A stretch of DNA of 36,793 bases from Podochytrium sp. JEL0797 (lineage: Eukaryota; Chytridiomycota; Chytridiomycetes; Chytridiales; Chytriomycetaceae), in contig JADGJG010000146.1 of the NCBI GenBank assembly GCA_027596195.1, positions 1 to 36,793 on the forward strand. Direction: 5' to 3'. Every line of letters starts with the position of its first letter. The first letter of the stretch is position 1. Position numbers and translations under genes: made by a program. The notes beneath the pieces were generated by a model, which did not search any database, had not been told where the DNA came from, and saw only the letters and a program-made list of their open reading frames with translations. This document shows, one piece after another, positions 1 through 10,294 of the stretch.

Positions 1-1863
1 CTAGAACAATTGAAGGACATTGAAATAGAAGGATATGTTAAGGGTGAATAAGGAACGGAATTCTTAGAATAAAGGCCAAAAGGGCGGTAGAGAAGGGGGT
101 TGAAAAATAGTTTATTTTCCCTCTCGTGTTCTCCACACGGCCGATGTATGAATGTGGGTATCAACGGCTGGACAATTGTGTAGTAGCTGCGTAATAGCGT
201 CAGCACACAATGTAGAGCCACGCGTTCGTGAGCCAACGACAGCGAGGGGGTGCAACAACGGCAAGAACCATGTGTATTCAGCTGCATGTCACATTATGCG
301 TGAATTTCAGTCCCAACACGCGTCGGAGCAAATCATGAAAAGGTGGGGTTTCGAGGAAAGGCAGAGCCACGGGCTTGCACGCCATGAAGAACACCGAGCC
401 ATTGCCACCACCTCCGGATATCGTCACAGCCGTAAAAGAACGTATTCGAGAGTGATGAACGCGATCTAGTTGCTTGCGAACAGCGCAAAAGGCGAATTTC
501 GCAGGTATCCAAACCACGGGAACCAACTCGAACCAAATATATCGGTAATGGTCTAATCCACTGGGATACACTGAGTGAATGAGTAACTGCAGCAGCCGTT
601 TTCGAGGTGGTAAGTGGAAGAAGCACATAGCGCGGGGGGGTGGCGTGTGCCGTCAGTTTGGGGCAAAGTAGGAGGGAGTGTACCCCAAACTCCCATGCAC
701 TGCAAATCGCGCGGGAAATAACGCGTCATCGCTCGACAATGTCTGGGTGACACGAGAACCAAGTCACGAAAGAACAAATCAAGCAAACGTGCGAGTGGAT
801 TGCAAAACGCAAATCCGAACCGCCGGCAACACTGCAGCCTGGGGCCGATATGAGAGACTCCCGTTGCGTAATCAATCCAAGGAGTATATGGACACACGCG
901 AGGCGGCTTCTATGATGCTGGCTGTTCGGTGGGATAGGAATGACTCGTCGAATGCGCAGTTCAATGATTTTTTCTTCGTCTCCTTAATTTCTATCCAGCA
1001 CTCTTTCCAATACACGATCCTTTATTTTATATATAAATATGAGAACACCGGCAAATCACATCAAATGTGATGCGTCAAAACAAATCGAACGCAATTGACT
1101 GCTCATAGTAAAAATCCAAAAAATTCAAGGGCACAACATTGACATGAGATAATGAATAAGAAGAAGGGAAGAGGGTGGGAATGAGCCTGTGTGATGTGAA
1201 ACGGGAGATGAAACAGAAGTCATTTGACAATGACAATTTTTCCGTTCTGTCGAAAAATTTCCCGTTCTGTCGACCATTCTGTCAGTTCTGTCGCAATTCT
1301 CACCATTCTTTACCTATATATATGGTAGGGAATTCTCTTTCCTCTTTATCTCCGCAATCAAAAGGCACCGGAATACTGAGCTACTCGATTCGCCGCCTAA
1401 ATCATCAATTTAATTCAGCAACGGTAACCAGGCAAATGAATTAAATAATTGTTAAAAGTTTTTTGGTCGACTGAAAGGCGATCAATATTTCCCGTTTCTA
1501 AAGATCGAAAAGCCCCTCACGTGTAGCACATTAAATTCGAGATATTAATCGTTTTGAAAGGGCGTTTACAACCAAAACGGGATGGGTGGCGCCTTTCCTT
1601 GGAATATGTCCGCGACTCCGCGTGACGCAACGGCGGTCATAAACTTAAACATTTCACTTCTTGATGGCATGGATAGACGCGTACAATATCCCCCCACTCT
1701 CCCTTTTATTTCTCGAATATCTTAAATATGTGCACCTGTTGGCCGGGAAAACTGCCGCGCCAACGGAGTCATTCGCGCCGCAGAGAAATAATTCATTCAT
1801 TTAACTTTGAGTTTGGAATCAGAAGGGCGCGATAAGCCTTCTTAAAAACAACCAGCGAATTGA
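1..1863. other. Left flank with no recognisable gene
   Basis: Several overlapping open frames of 60-130 codons exist on both strands, but none shows a domain, a membrane segment or a convincing spliced continuation. The region has AT-rich patches, including a TATATAAATA-like stretch near 1029-1038 and TATATATATGG near 1314-1324, which could be promoter elements. The last few hundred bases before 1864 presumably hold the permease promoter and 5' UTR. I see no tRNA, rRNA or transposon hallmark. Confidence 0.5.
1245..1293 (+). repeat. Short TTCTGTC(G/A) repeat cluster
   Basis: The octamer TTCTGTCG occurs at 1245, 1265 and 1286, with a one-base variant (TTCTGTCA) at 1277. Spacing is uneven (20, 12 and 9 nt), so this is a cluster of short motifs rather than a regular tandem repeat. 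It lies about 570 nt upstream of the permease start, so it could be a group of transcription-factor sites. That role is only a guess. Confidence 0.5.
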
Positions 1864-3852
1864 ATGAGTCAAGTGCATCGCAGATCGTCCTTTGTGTCCG
1901 CTGACGCCGAAAACAGTGGCGGAATCAACAGAGCACCAGGTATTCCAGAAGGGGATTCGGTCCAACCGGATCATCATCAACCGCCCGTTCTCGAGACAGA
2001 AGGATCAAAACTCGAGTAAGTTATTCTTCGCGACAAATGAATGCGGGAAACTTAACACTTTTACACGCGAAGACGTGGAATGACTGCAGGTCACATGGAA
2101 ATGATCGCTATCGGTGCGTGGTTTTTGTTCCTCCCTTCGGCCTTCTTCAGTCTAACAATTAATTTTTTGTAGGAGGTGCCATCGGAACTGGCCTCTTGCT
2201 GAAATCTGGCGGGGCAATTTACACTTCCGGGCCAATCGGCGCACTCATCTGCTTCGCCATCGTTGCCATACAAGTTTTTGGAGTCATGACTTCGCTGGGA
2301 GAAATGGCCACATATCTTCCCGTCGATGGCATTTTCAGTCAGATCCCGACGCGTTTCTTGAACGAGTCGTTTGGTTTCGCTTCTGGCTGGAACTACTGGA
2401 TCAACTGGGCACTTACGATTCCTACGGAGCTTTCTGCCATTGGAGGATTTATGGCTTTTTGGATTTCAGGAGACAAGTTCCCGTCTGTAAGCACTTCATC
2501 TTTTTCCAGCGCATGTAAAAGTGGAATCTCACGCTACTTTTGTTCAATAGTGGGCTTGGTGTGGAATCTACCTTGTGCCAGTCGCTCTCATGAACTGCAT
2601 GAGCTCGGAGAACTTTGGAGAAGCTGAATTCTATCTTTCGATCATCAAGGTGAGATTCCCAATGTTAAACTACAAGTTCGCGCCTGACTCGTTTGCCAAA
2701 GGTCGTTGCCGTTATCGTTTTCATCATCATTGCCATCATTGTCTGGTTCGGCGGAGTGACCCACACGGGCCTCTTTGGTTTCGAAACTGGTCGACTCCCA
2801 TCATTGGCAAGAACTCTGTGACCCAATTCACCAACATCTCCGCCTCCTTCGTCACCGCATTCTTCTCCTACGCGGGTGCTGAAATGATTGGCGTCGCCGC
2901 CGCCGAGGCCAACAACCCACGCAAAAACGTTCCCAAGGCCGTCTACGGAACCTTTATCCGAATCAACTTTTTCTACATTGGCGCAATTGGAATGCTGGGG
3001 TTGATTGTTCCCGCCGAAGATCCCGTCTTGAATCCCAACAACCCGAGTGGAATCACGGGATCTCCTTTTGTATACGTGTACCAACTCGTGGGGATTTCTG
3101 CCGCTGCCGACATCATGAACGCCGTTATTATTATCGCCTGCCTTTCGGCTACCAATTCTTCCATCTACGTGTGTGCCAGAACCCTCATGAGACTCGCCGA
3201 TGAAGGAAACGCTCCCGCGATCCTCGGATATGTCACCAAAGGTGGTGTGCCCCTCTACGCGCTCTTTTTCTCTGTCGGATTCGGTGTTCTCTCCGTCATT
3301 GGTGGGTACCTCGGCGGAACCAACGTGGCCTTCAACTTCCTCTCGAGTCTCGTGTCTCTTGGAATCTTGGGCGCGTGGATGACTATGTCGTATGCTCATC
3401 TCCGTTTCCGCGCCGGATACTTGTCACAAGGGTACAAGCTCGAGGACTTGCCGTACGTTGCTCCATTCTACCCATACTCTGACTACTTGAGCTTAACCAT
3501 TGGCGTGTTTGTCGTTGCCATTATGATTTTCGGAGCCTTTTACGACGTGACTGAGTTTGATACCAACTGGTGGTTGAACAACTCGTGGCTGTATGGAGGT
3601 ATCGGAATCATGGTTGTGCTCTTTTTCGGGAAGGTGATTGCGGAGGGAATCAAGTCTGGTAACATTTTCGAGGGATTCAAGATGGTGCCATACGAGGAAA
3701 TGGACTTTGAGTCTGGCAAGCTCGTGGAGACGGCTGAGGATTTGTTGGATGTGGACAAGAGCATGAAAGAGACTGTTCAGGGATGGATCTCCCATGCCAA
3801 GGAGTTGACTGAAAAGAAGAAGAGAGTGTCTGTGAGTGCTGGTGCGAAATGA
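1864..3852 (+). CDS. Amino-acid permease (APC superfamily, fungal YAT type), apparent frameshift
   Basis: Predicted plasma-membrane proton-coupled amino-acid importer with about 12 membrane helices. Exons read as 1864-2015, 2073-2113, 2173-2486, 2551-2649 and 2702-3852, about 584 aa if the frameshift is ignored. The splice choice is supported by the helix-1 motif MIAIGGAIGTGLL, which spans the second intron (2114-2172). Other family hallmarks are NCMSSENFGEAEFYLSIIK before the fourth intron and, in the last exon, SYAGAEMIGVAAAEANNPRK followed by VPKAVYGTFIRI, the classic GxEl.gv.a.Ea.NPrk.vPkA block. In exon 5 the hydrophobic frame (VVAVIVFIIIAIIVWFGG) and the downstream frame (RNWSTPIIGKN) differ by one base. 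The switch falls at a TTT run at 2779-2781, where one more T would restore GFRNW. This is either a base-calling error or a real inactivating deletion. Substrate cannot be read from sequence. The start is the only in-frame ATG that gives a sensible hydrophilic N-terminus. Confidence 0.88.
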
Positions 3853-4125
3853 TTTGCGTTGTTTTTTTCTTTGTATATAGTGTTTGGGCTGGTTTTTGGG
3901 TGTAGTAAAATATCGACAAAGTAAAATCCTCAACTGATCGTTGATTGTGGTTTGCTCATACAGCCGTTTCTCGATGGATCGGGAGACGGGACAATCGTTT
4001 CCCCTGATAATTCGGAATTCTACCTTAAAGTTGCAATTAAGGAAAAGGTATACAGTGCTCTTCTCTCTTTCGCGCGATTCTCTGTCTCGCGCGCATTTCG
4101 CAGTCCCGTCTTCGATCAAAAAAAC

Positions 4126-6039
4126 ATGCAACGCTCAATCCCGCGCCGCCCCAAAAAACCACTCACCCCCACCGAATCCATCTCCCACCTCCTCGACCTC
4201 TCCATCTCCACCCTCAACAAATCCCCCACCGCCTGGCCCTCCCTCAAACACCTCCTGCGCACAGCCGCGCCCAACCTCCTCCTACACGCCGCCACAACCC
4301 TCCTCGAAATTCACCTCACCCAACCAGACTCCATCACCCGCTTCCACGCCCTCACACTCCTCGCGCGCCTGTTTGATCGATCACATGTAATCCGCGGGTT
4401 CGTTGTGCAGGAGCTTCCGGTGCTGTTGCAACGGACTGTTGGGATTCAAGGGTTCATTGTGCCCGGGCCGCAGGAATACACAATCAAATGCAAAGAGTTG
4501 GCGCTGCGGCTAATGTCTGAGTGGTACACTCGCTTCGGGAAGGTGTATCGACATCTCGAGATTGCGCGGTTTCAGTTGCGGCGGTTGGGGTTGTATCGCG
4601 CGGGTGTGGAGGATTCGGTGGAAGCGAGGCGCGAGGCGGCGAGGAGGGATCGTGTCAAGAGGGAGAGGCATGTCGCGTATCTGGAGATGATGAAGGAATG
4701 GGACGAGCGGAGGGACGAGTTGGTGGAGAATCAACGCAAGATGGAGGAACTGTTTGGGATTTTGGTGGATGAGATGGGAGGCAAGGGTGGTGGTGTGGAG
4801 GAGGGGAAACGGGAACTCATGTCGCATAAGGGGATGGTGGAAGCGTATGGACTTGGAACGACGGCGTATTCACTCGAGATTGAAATTGATGCGGGCAATG
4901 CGACGGGTCGGTTGGCGGATCCTGAGACGGAGGAGAACAAGATTCTGTATGATGAGTTGCGTGAGTGTCAAAAGATTCACGGGAAGTTGATTGATTCCGT
5001 GCAGAAATGGATTCGCGTCGTTTCTGTCGAAGAGACTGAGACAATCTTTTCACCTTTCTCCTTTCAGTACATGCAGCTGAACTCAATTCTTGATTAGACC
5101 CCCGCTGTCCTGAATGGTCAACTGAAGCAACTGTTGGATTGGAAATCCAAACTGGAAACGGCGAATTCGAAAGCCAATATTCTCCTCGCGAACGCGACAC
5201 TGGATGAAGGCGAGGATGATGATGATGAATTTGAGGATGAAATCTTTGAAGAGATTCCGATCGTCAGTGAGCCCCTGCTGCCGGATTTCGGCTCAAAGAT
5301 TGTCGACAAGGTCAAAGCAAGTGGAGGCGGCAGCGCATCAGTCGCTCAGCCCATTGTTGCTCAACAACAAGGCGGTCCATCATCGTCACAACCTCGGATA
5401 CCAAAGCAACGCGTCATGTTACCAGCAGGAAGCTCAATGGAAGGTAAAACAAAAATGAACACATTCTCCAAGAATCCTTTTCACTCAAACAACTCAAAAA
5501 ACTCAGCCCTCCTCAAAGCCGCCCCCATAGTCGACTTCAATCAAGACCTGTACTATTGGGACAAAAAATCCGTCCCCTTCAACACCTCCGGCATCGAGTT
5601 TCACCACCGCTTCCTTGGCGAAGGCCGCGGCGAAAACCTCATCCCAGAACACATTATGCAAGACCTGCGGAAACGAACTGTTGTGGTGGAACCTGAACGG
5701 GTCGAGTACCCACCCTGTCGCGCGCGATTGAAGAACGGCGCGTTGTGTCCGCGGAGGGACAAGTTCAAGTGTCCGATGCATGGTGTGATTGTGGCGAGGG
5801 ATGATCGCGGGGATGCGTTGGATCCGAGAGAGGAGGGGAAGGGGAAGGGGAAGGCGGTTGTGCCATTGTGGGAGGAGTTGGAGCAGGAGGTGAATCAGGG
5901 GGTTGGGGAGGCGTCGATTCCAAAGAAAAAGGGGCCTGTTAAGACGGCGTTGCAGGAGGAGTTGGAGATTCTGAAGCGGAAGGATGGCGTGAAAGATCGG
6001 ATGGAGAAGGCCATGAAGCGGACCAAAAAATCGAAATAA
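4126..6039 (+). CDS. UV-stimulated scaffold protein A (UVSSA) homologue
   Basis: UVSSA binds stalled RNA polymerase II with CSA/CSB and recruits TFIIH in transcription-coupled nucleotide excision repair. The N-terminal part (about residues 10-150) is an all-helical VHS/ENTH-like repeat with SEWYTRFGKVYRHLEIA, followed by charged helices. The C-terminal part carries the family zinc-finger domain (DUF2043): DLYYWDKKSVPF near residue 447, then C504, C514, C522 and H525 in CRARLKNGALCPRRDKFKC-PMHG, followed by VARDDRGDALDP. An acidic stretch (DEGEDDDDEFEDEIFEEIP), the sort of segment expected to bind TFIIH, lies near residues 330-350. One intron of roughly 5017-5097 is needed to skip an in-frame TAG at 5095; its acceptor (GATTAG) fits but the donor is weak, so its 5' edge is uncertain. 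Total about 610 aa. The open frame runs upstream of 4126 with no better ATG. The stop is 23 nt before the next gene. Confidence 0.88.
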
Positions 6040-6062
6040 GCAGAAGACGGAGTAAAAATAAA

Positions 6063-6890
6063 ATGGATTTTTCCCACGCGCTCCTCGGCAACTACACTTC
6101 GTACTACGCGAAACGGCGAAGCCAGCTGCCCCTCGATGCACGGCTTGCACTGGTTCCCGAGTCTCTTTTCGTTGACAAGAAAGTGCTCGACATTGGCTGC
6201 AACGTGGGCCTTGTCTCTCTGCACATTGCGCGGTTTCTGCAGCCGAAAAGCGTCGTTGGCGTCGACGTGGATCCGCGCCTGGTCCAGGCCGCGAGGAGGC
6301 GCCGCCTTCAAAACGCCGCGACGAGCCGCTTTCCGAGCACCGCACCGCTGCTGTTTGGCACGCTGCCTGTCGTCACTACGGAGGGTGGTCTAGTCACTAG
6401 GGAGGGTGATCTAGTCGCTAGGGAGGGACGCTTAGTCGCTAGGGAGGGTGGTCTAGTCGCTAGGGATCCACACAAGGCCTTGGTGTTCCCACACAACCTC
6501 CACTTTGCCCTGTCCAACTTTGTCACGGATCCAGTCGCACACACAAAATACGACACGGTTCTCGCGCTGAGCATCACAAAGTGGGTCCATGTCAAGTACG
6601 GCGATGCGGGCATCCGCCTCTTTTTCCAAAAGTGCTGGAGTGTCCTGAACAAGGGCGGCGTCTTGGTCCTCGAGCCGCAGCCGTGGGACGGTTACGACAA
6701 GGCAAAGCGAATGAACAAGGACGAAACGAATGATTCCCTACAAACGCGAAAGTCGCGTCTCTCGTTGCGCCCAGAGGATTTCCCTGCCCTGCTGCTCAAA
6801 GAAATTGGTTTCTCAAAGTGCGAAAAGGTGGGCACAACCTTCAACTCGGCAAAGGGATTCCAACGCCCAATCTATCTCGTGACGAAATAA
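6063..6890 (+). CDS. Bin3/MePCE-type RNA methyltransferase
   Basis: SAM-dependent methyltransferase of the Bicoid-interacting-3 family, whose members put methyl groups on the 5' phosphate of small RNAs (7SK, U6 or tRNA-His). Intronless, 275 aa. The N-terminus GNYTSYYAKR is the family start block. Motif I is VLDIGCNVG (residues 41-49), the acidic SAM-ribose motif is VVGVDVDPRLVQAA, and the diagnostic Bin3 stretches LSITKWVHVKYGDAGI and LEPQPWDGY (from residue 203) are intact. An in-frame 21-nt minisatellite inserts four 7-residue units at residues 107-134, between the two halves of the Rossmann fold. Whether this is the MePCE or BCDIN3D branch cannot be told from motifs alone. It lies head-to-tail with UVSSA, only 23 nt downstream, leaving almost no room for its own promoter. 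Confidence 0.88.
   Translation: MDFSHALLGNYTSYYAKRRSQLPLDARLALVPESLFVDKKVLDIGCNVGLVSLHIARFLQPKSVVGVDVDPRLVQAARRRRLQNAATSRFPSTAPLLFGTLPVVTTEGGLVTREGDLVAREGRLVAREGGLVARDPHKALVFPHNLHFALSNFVTDPVAHTKYDTVLALSITKWVHVKYGDAGIRLFFQKCWSVLNKGGVLVLEPQPWDGYDKAKRMNKDETNDSLQTRKSRLSLRPEDFPALLLKEIGFSKCEKVGTTFNSAKGFQRPIYLVTK
6381..6464 (+). repeat. In-frame 21-nt minisatellite, four units
   Basis: Four consecutive 21-nt units each start GAGGG and end CTAGG. They encode EGGLVTR, EGDLVAR, EGRLVAR and EGGLVAR in the methyltransferase frame. Units differ by a few substitutions and the length keeps the frame. The position is just after the predicted SAM-binding helix, where Bin3 proteins commonly have a variable loop. 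Confidence 0.9.
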
Positions 6891-7119
6891 ACTTGTCTAT
6901 ATCATAAGCGAAAGCGAGCATTCCTCCCCCAAAATCCCATTTCCCTCATGCGCGCGCACAAAATCGTTATTCCAACTGCGCAATCAACATTCACGCGGTG
7001 TACCACTTTACGCGGGTGTCAGTTAGATGAAAGTTGCACCCACCAGTTGCGTATATGCAGAGACCCCTTCCCGTCATGTGATCACTATTACTTGTCGCAG
7101 TCGCACATGTTCGAATGAC

Positions 7120-7137
7120 TTATAATTTCATAAATAC
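7120..7137 (+). promoter_or_regulatory. Putative TATA-like element
   Basis: The stretch CTTATAATTTCATAAATA lies about 60-77 nt upstream of the ATG at 7197, with a pyrimidine-rich leader between. The spacing would suit a core promoter for the first surface-protein gene. Sequence resemblance only. Confidence 0.3.
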
Positions 7138-7196
7138 TCCGTTCAACTTCAACTCCGCGATTCCTCACTTGTATTCATCGTAACTCTCCTGAAAAA

Positions 7197-8301
7197 ATGA
7201 GCACTTTCGTCTCCGTTTCCCAGCTCCCCAACAACACGGTTTCCGCCACTCTCTACGTCGATAGCCGCTACCTTCGTGGAATCCCTGACAGAGCCAACAC
7301 CATCCACCTCGAGTTTGATTATTCCGACGGCACCACCCTCTGCCAGACCACACTACCCGTGGAATCTCGTTCCGTCTCCTGCGCTGCCGCAATGTCCTCA
7401 ACCAACTGCGTCGCTTACCTGCCAAGGCTCAGCTCCCAGTACGAGTGGCTCCAACTCCATCCAAGCCCAATTCTCATTCTGTCCCGCGAGAGATCCCACC
7501 TGTGGCATGTTCTCTGACTCTGTGACGGTGAACCAAATCTCTTTGGTGGGTGCTGATGGCAAAACCGACCCTGGTGGCACGGCAGTGGTTCCGAACCTCC
7601 CCAACGCCACAACCCGAGTCACAACGAGCCGCTCAGCAAATACATTCATCACTTCTTTCGTGGCTCGGGTTCCAACAAGCATCACTTCCCGAACCGCCAT
7701 ACCCGATTCCAACACTCGGTCATCACCCTCCACCACCATCGCTTCCACTTCACCCAGTTCCGACCATACTTCGACGGGTGCTCTTATCGGCGGTATCACC
7801 GCGATATTAGCAGCTCTCGGCGCAATCGGATTCTTTATGTACCGTCGTCACCAAGCCAAGAAGCAGCGTTTGGATGCACACCAACGCCTTTCGAAGGTAT
7901 TTGCAAACGCGTTACCATCTCCAAGTGAAACGAAAATTTCATCCGTTCCTGCGCCTGATCCTTCTGAATCGGATTCTTCTCTATCGGGTCTGGGAATCTC
8001 GATACTCCCTGTTGAGGAGCATGGACAGCAACCACAGTGTGAAGAACATCAGCATATTCAGCAACAGAAGTGCATGGTTCCGCCACTGCAGCAGCCTTAT
8101 GTTGAGCATCCCGTGGGTCAGTTTGCGCCACCGCAAGAGCATCTCTATCCATTGCAGGGTCAGCTGGCGGTTATATATCCGGGGTTCTATGATCATGAAG
8201 GCGATTATCATTACTTTACGGCAGAGCAAATGCAGCAACAGATACAGCAACTGCAGTACCAACAGGGTGTGTCGGAGGAAAAAGGGGAGAGAAGTGGATA
8301 A
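7197..8301 (+). CDS. Cys-containing, Ser/Thr-rich single-pass surface protein A (frameshifted)
   Basis: No named family recognised. The N-terminal ~95 residues hold paired cysteines (LCQTT, VSCAA, TNCV, LTCQG, FSFC, PTCG) that align with the neighbour at 8485-9552. They are followed by a Ser/Thr/Pro-rich stalk, one membrane helix (ALIGGITAILAALGAIGFF, about 7780-7840), a basic stop-transfer patch (RRHQAKKQR) and a Gln-rich tail. The frame changes once: codons run from 7197 to 7412, then continue from 7414. Alignment with the paralogue (CVTFSC versus CV-LTC) places the break at about 7412-7414 and suggests two lost bases or one extra. There is no intron-like sequence there. Without correction the first frame stops near 7517. 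No signal peptide is visible; the ATG aligns with that of the paralogue, so topology may be N-out with a single internal anchor. About 367 aa if corrected. Confidence 0.6.
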
Positions 8302-8484
8302 AATATTTATTTCGGAGTTGCCATTTTCATAAGGGAAGGAATAGAAATGCAAGTATCATCTGTTTTTTTTAATGAGCCAATTTTAATGGGCCCCTGTTCT
8401 TCATCTCCAACAAACCTGGGATTAAAAATCTCCCTCCAATCTCCAAATCTGTCAAAGATTGAAATCTCCAACAAAGATTCAGCA

Positions 8485-9552
8485 ATGATTGATTCTCTCA
8501 CAATCATTGTCCAATCTGCCGATGACACCGTCGGAGCAACTCTCTTTCTGAGCAGCCACTTCCTTGCCAGCATTGACCCGGCCGACAACACGATCGTCCT
8601 CAATTTCGAATCAAGCCTGGGCATTCTTTGCCAAATCACTGCGATTCTCGGATCTCCGTCTACTCCATGTCCCGCACCCATGTCGGCTGGAGAGTGCGTT
8701 ACTTTCTCGTGTCTGGGTCCGTCGCCGCAGAGAAAGTTTACGGACGTGTTCGTTGCCCAGTTTTCAATCTGTCCTTCGAATGCGGTCACTTGCGGACTGA
8801 ATTACAACAGGGTTTCGTCGGGAACAGTGTCATTGAATCCTGCCGCTGAAATCGCGCAAGTCCCCATCCCGAGCCCGAGTGCATTAACTACCAGCCAACT
8901 TGTACTGGGTGATTCCGTGGTCGGTGGCGACGGCGGTGCGAAGGCCACCACCGCTATAGTCGCACCAAGCGCTGCAACAACTACCTCTGTTTCTCCGCTC
9001 AAAACTTCTACACCCATCGCGCTAAGTTCATGGGTGCCAGTCAATTCAAACCCCGCCAAGGTCACAAGCCAACCCAATTTCACTCAACCCACCACCACCC
9101 CGAGTTCGTCATCCACACAGCCATCTAACAACAACAACACCACCATCATTGGAATAACTGGTGGCCTCTCTTTCCTCCTCGTATTGCTCTGCGTTAGATT
9201 CCTACTAGTCCGTCGACAAAAATCCAAATCAAAACGCCAAACCGCTCAATCCTCCCTCTCTCTCATACACGATACTCAAAAAATCCACTACACTTTCAAC
9301 TCCCAACCCGCCCCGGATACACCCGTCCCACCCATCCCACCGTCCAAAAACACGTCCCCTGCTTCTTCCGCGGAGACGGCGGTGTCGAGACGGTTGGTGG
9401 TGTCGGGGTCTTTGGAATCGATTCGGCGGTTTTATCTTGAACGTGGGGGGCCTCCTCGCGTGCTGCAGGAGGAGAGTGTTTTGGGAGAGGTGGAGAGTGG
9501 GGTGGTGGTGGAGAATTCGGGGGTGGTTGTTGCGATGTCGGAGCAGGTTTAG
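8485..9552 (+). CDS. Cys-containing, Ser/Thr-rich single-pass surface protein B
   Basis: Tandem paralogue of the gene just upstream. The start at 8485 (MIDSLTIIV...TVGATL) is preferred over an in-frame ATG at 8347 because it aligns with the neighbour's start and the extra 46 residues look like untranslated sequence. The ectodomain-like part has cysteines in ILCQI, STPCPAP, GECVTFSC, FSICP and VTCGL matching the paralogue. A Ser/Thr/Pro stalk follows, then a membrane helix (ITGGLSFLLVLLCVRFLLV, about 9150-9210), a basic patch RRQKSKSKR and a cytoplasmic tail with a proline-rich stretch (VPPIPPSK). About 355 aa, single exon, no frame break. Function unknown; the architecture resembles fungal wall-stress sensors or adhesion-type proteins, but the domain is not a recognisable WSC domain. 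Confidence 0.65.
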   Translation: MIDSLTIIVQSADDTVGATLFLSSHFLASIDPADNTIVLNFESSLGILCQITAILGSPSTPCPAPMSAGECVTFSCLGPSPQRKFTDVFVAQFSICPSNAVTCGLNYNRVSSGTVSLNPAAEIAQVPIPSPSALTTSQLVLGDSVVGGDGGAKATTAIVAPSAATTTSVSPLKTSTPIALSSWVPVNSNPAKVTSQPNFTQPTTTPSSSSTQPSNNNNTTIIGITGGLSFLLVLLCVRFLLVRRQKSKSKRQTAQSSLSLIHDTQKIHYTFNSQPAPDTPVPPIPPSKNTSPASSAETAVSRRLVVSGSLESIRRFYLERGGPPRVLQEESVLGEVESGVVVENSGVVVAMSEQV

Positions 9553-9697
9553 TGCCTGGGGTGGCGACGACGACGACAACAAACGCATAGCAGCAGCATG
9601 CTCACACGTATCCGCCTTCTGCTGGGCATCGTTATTTCGTAGCAAACTGAATGAAGGAGAATTATATTTTTCAAAACCCTCCATACTGCCCCTCATA

Positions 9698-10025
9698 ATG
9701 ACCAGCACGGCTCTGACCAATCTTGTGCAGGATCGGATTGAAGGCATCGCGTCAGAAGTCTTTGATACAGGCGAACAAGGCAAGTAAAACAATTGAAATC
9801 CGCAACTCCTCCCTTCGTCTCCATATGTGCATGCCCTCGGGTAGATACCAGTGGAGGAGGGAACTAATCCGTGTTCGATTGAAAAACATGTGTATTCCTC
9901 AAATCCCAGGTTTCGAGATTGATCAATTCAGCTGGGAACTTCGAATCTCTGGACGTGTTGGTGTGTTAGTTGTGAACTGTCACACTAAATTTTTTTTGAA
10001 TGGGGAGAGGGTGGCATTTACGTAG
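9698..10025 (+). CDS. Possible small two-exon gene, 65 aa
   Basis: An ATG at 9698 opens 27 codons (MTSTALTNLVQDRIEGIA...). The frame could then join, through a GC-AG intron (9780-9909, donor GCAAGT, acceptor CCCAG), to a second exon 9910-10025 reading GFEIDQFSWELRISG and ending at TAG. Phase closes correctly. No family is recognised, and a 65-aa spliced product with a rare donor could arise by chance, so this is a weak call. Without splicing the first frame ends at 9787. Confidence 0.2.
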
Positions 10026-10121
10026 TCCCTTGGTCAGTAGCGTGAATTGCCATGCGGAGTTTGTAGACTGTAAGAGGTTAGAATTCAAAACTCTCACTCT
10101 GTCCCATTCGCATTCCCTCAT

Positions 10122-10294
10122 TCACCCCATTCCGTATCCACCACTTGATTCCACAACTCCAAACTGCCCGCCGGCTAACATGGGCAGTCGATTTCCCGAA
10201 TGCTTCTCATTCTTGTGGTTGCAAACGGCTTGGTCGCGGTCGAAGTACCCAGTGCATAAAGGGCACTTGAAAGAGTTTTGTCGCCAGGATAGAT
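10122..10294 (-). pseudogene. C2H2 zinc-finger fragment
   Basis: On the minus strand one frame reads FKCPLCTGYFDRDQAVCN followed by HKNEKH, a textbook C-x2-C-x12-H-x4-H finger with Phe in the hydrophobic core position, then about 25 residues to a stop at 10122. An acceptor-like CTCCAG lies just upstream at about 10295, so this may be the last exon of a gene. No convincing upstream exon is visible between 10,295 and 10,800. It could be a truncated relic or the 3' end of a gene I cannot assemble. Confidence 0.35.

Noticed and set aside
1892..2083. Open frame overlapping permease exon 1 in another frame
   Set aside because: It has no ATG, and the 1864 frame joins the transporter motif through a better intron with a branch-site-like CTTAAC.
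2665..3399. 244-codon minus-strand frame opposite the permease
   Set aside because: Antisense shadow of the conserved permease exon, with charged low-complexity composition and no motif.
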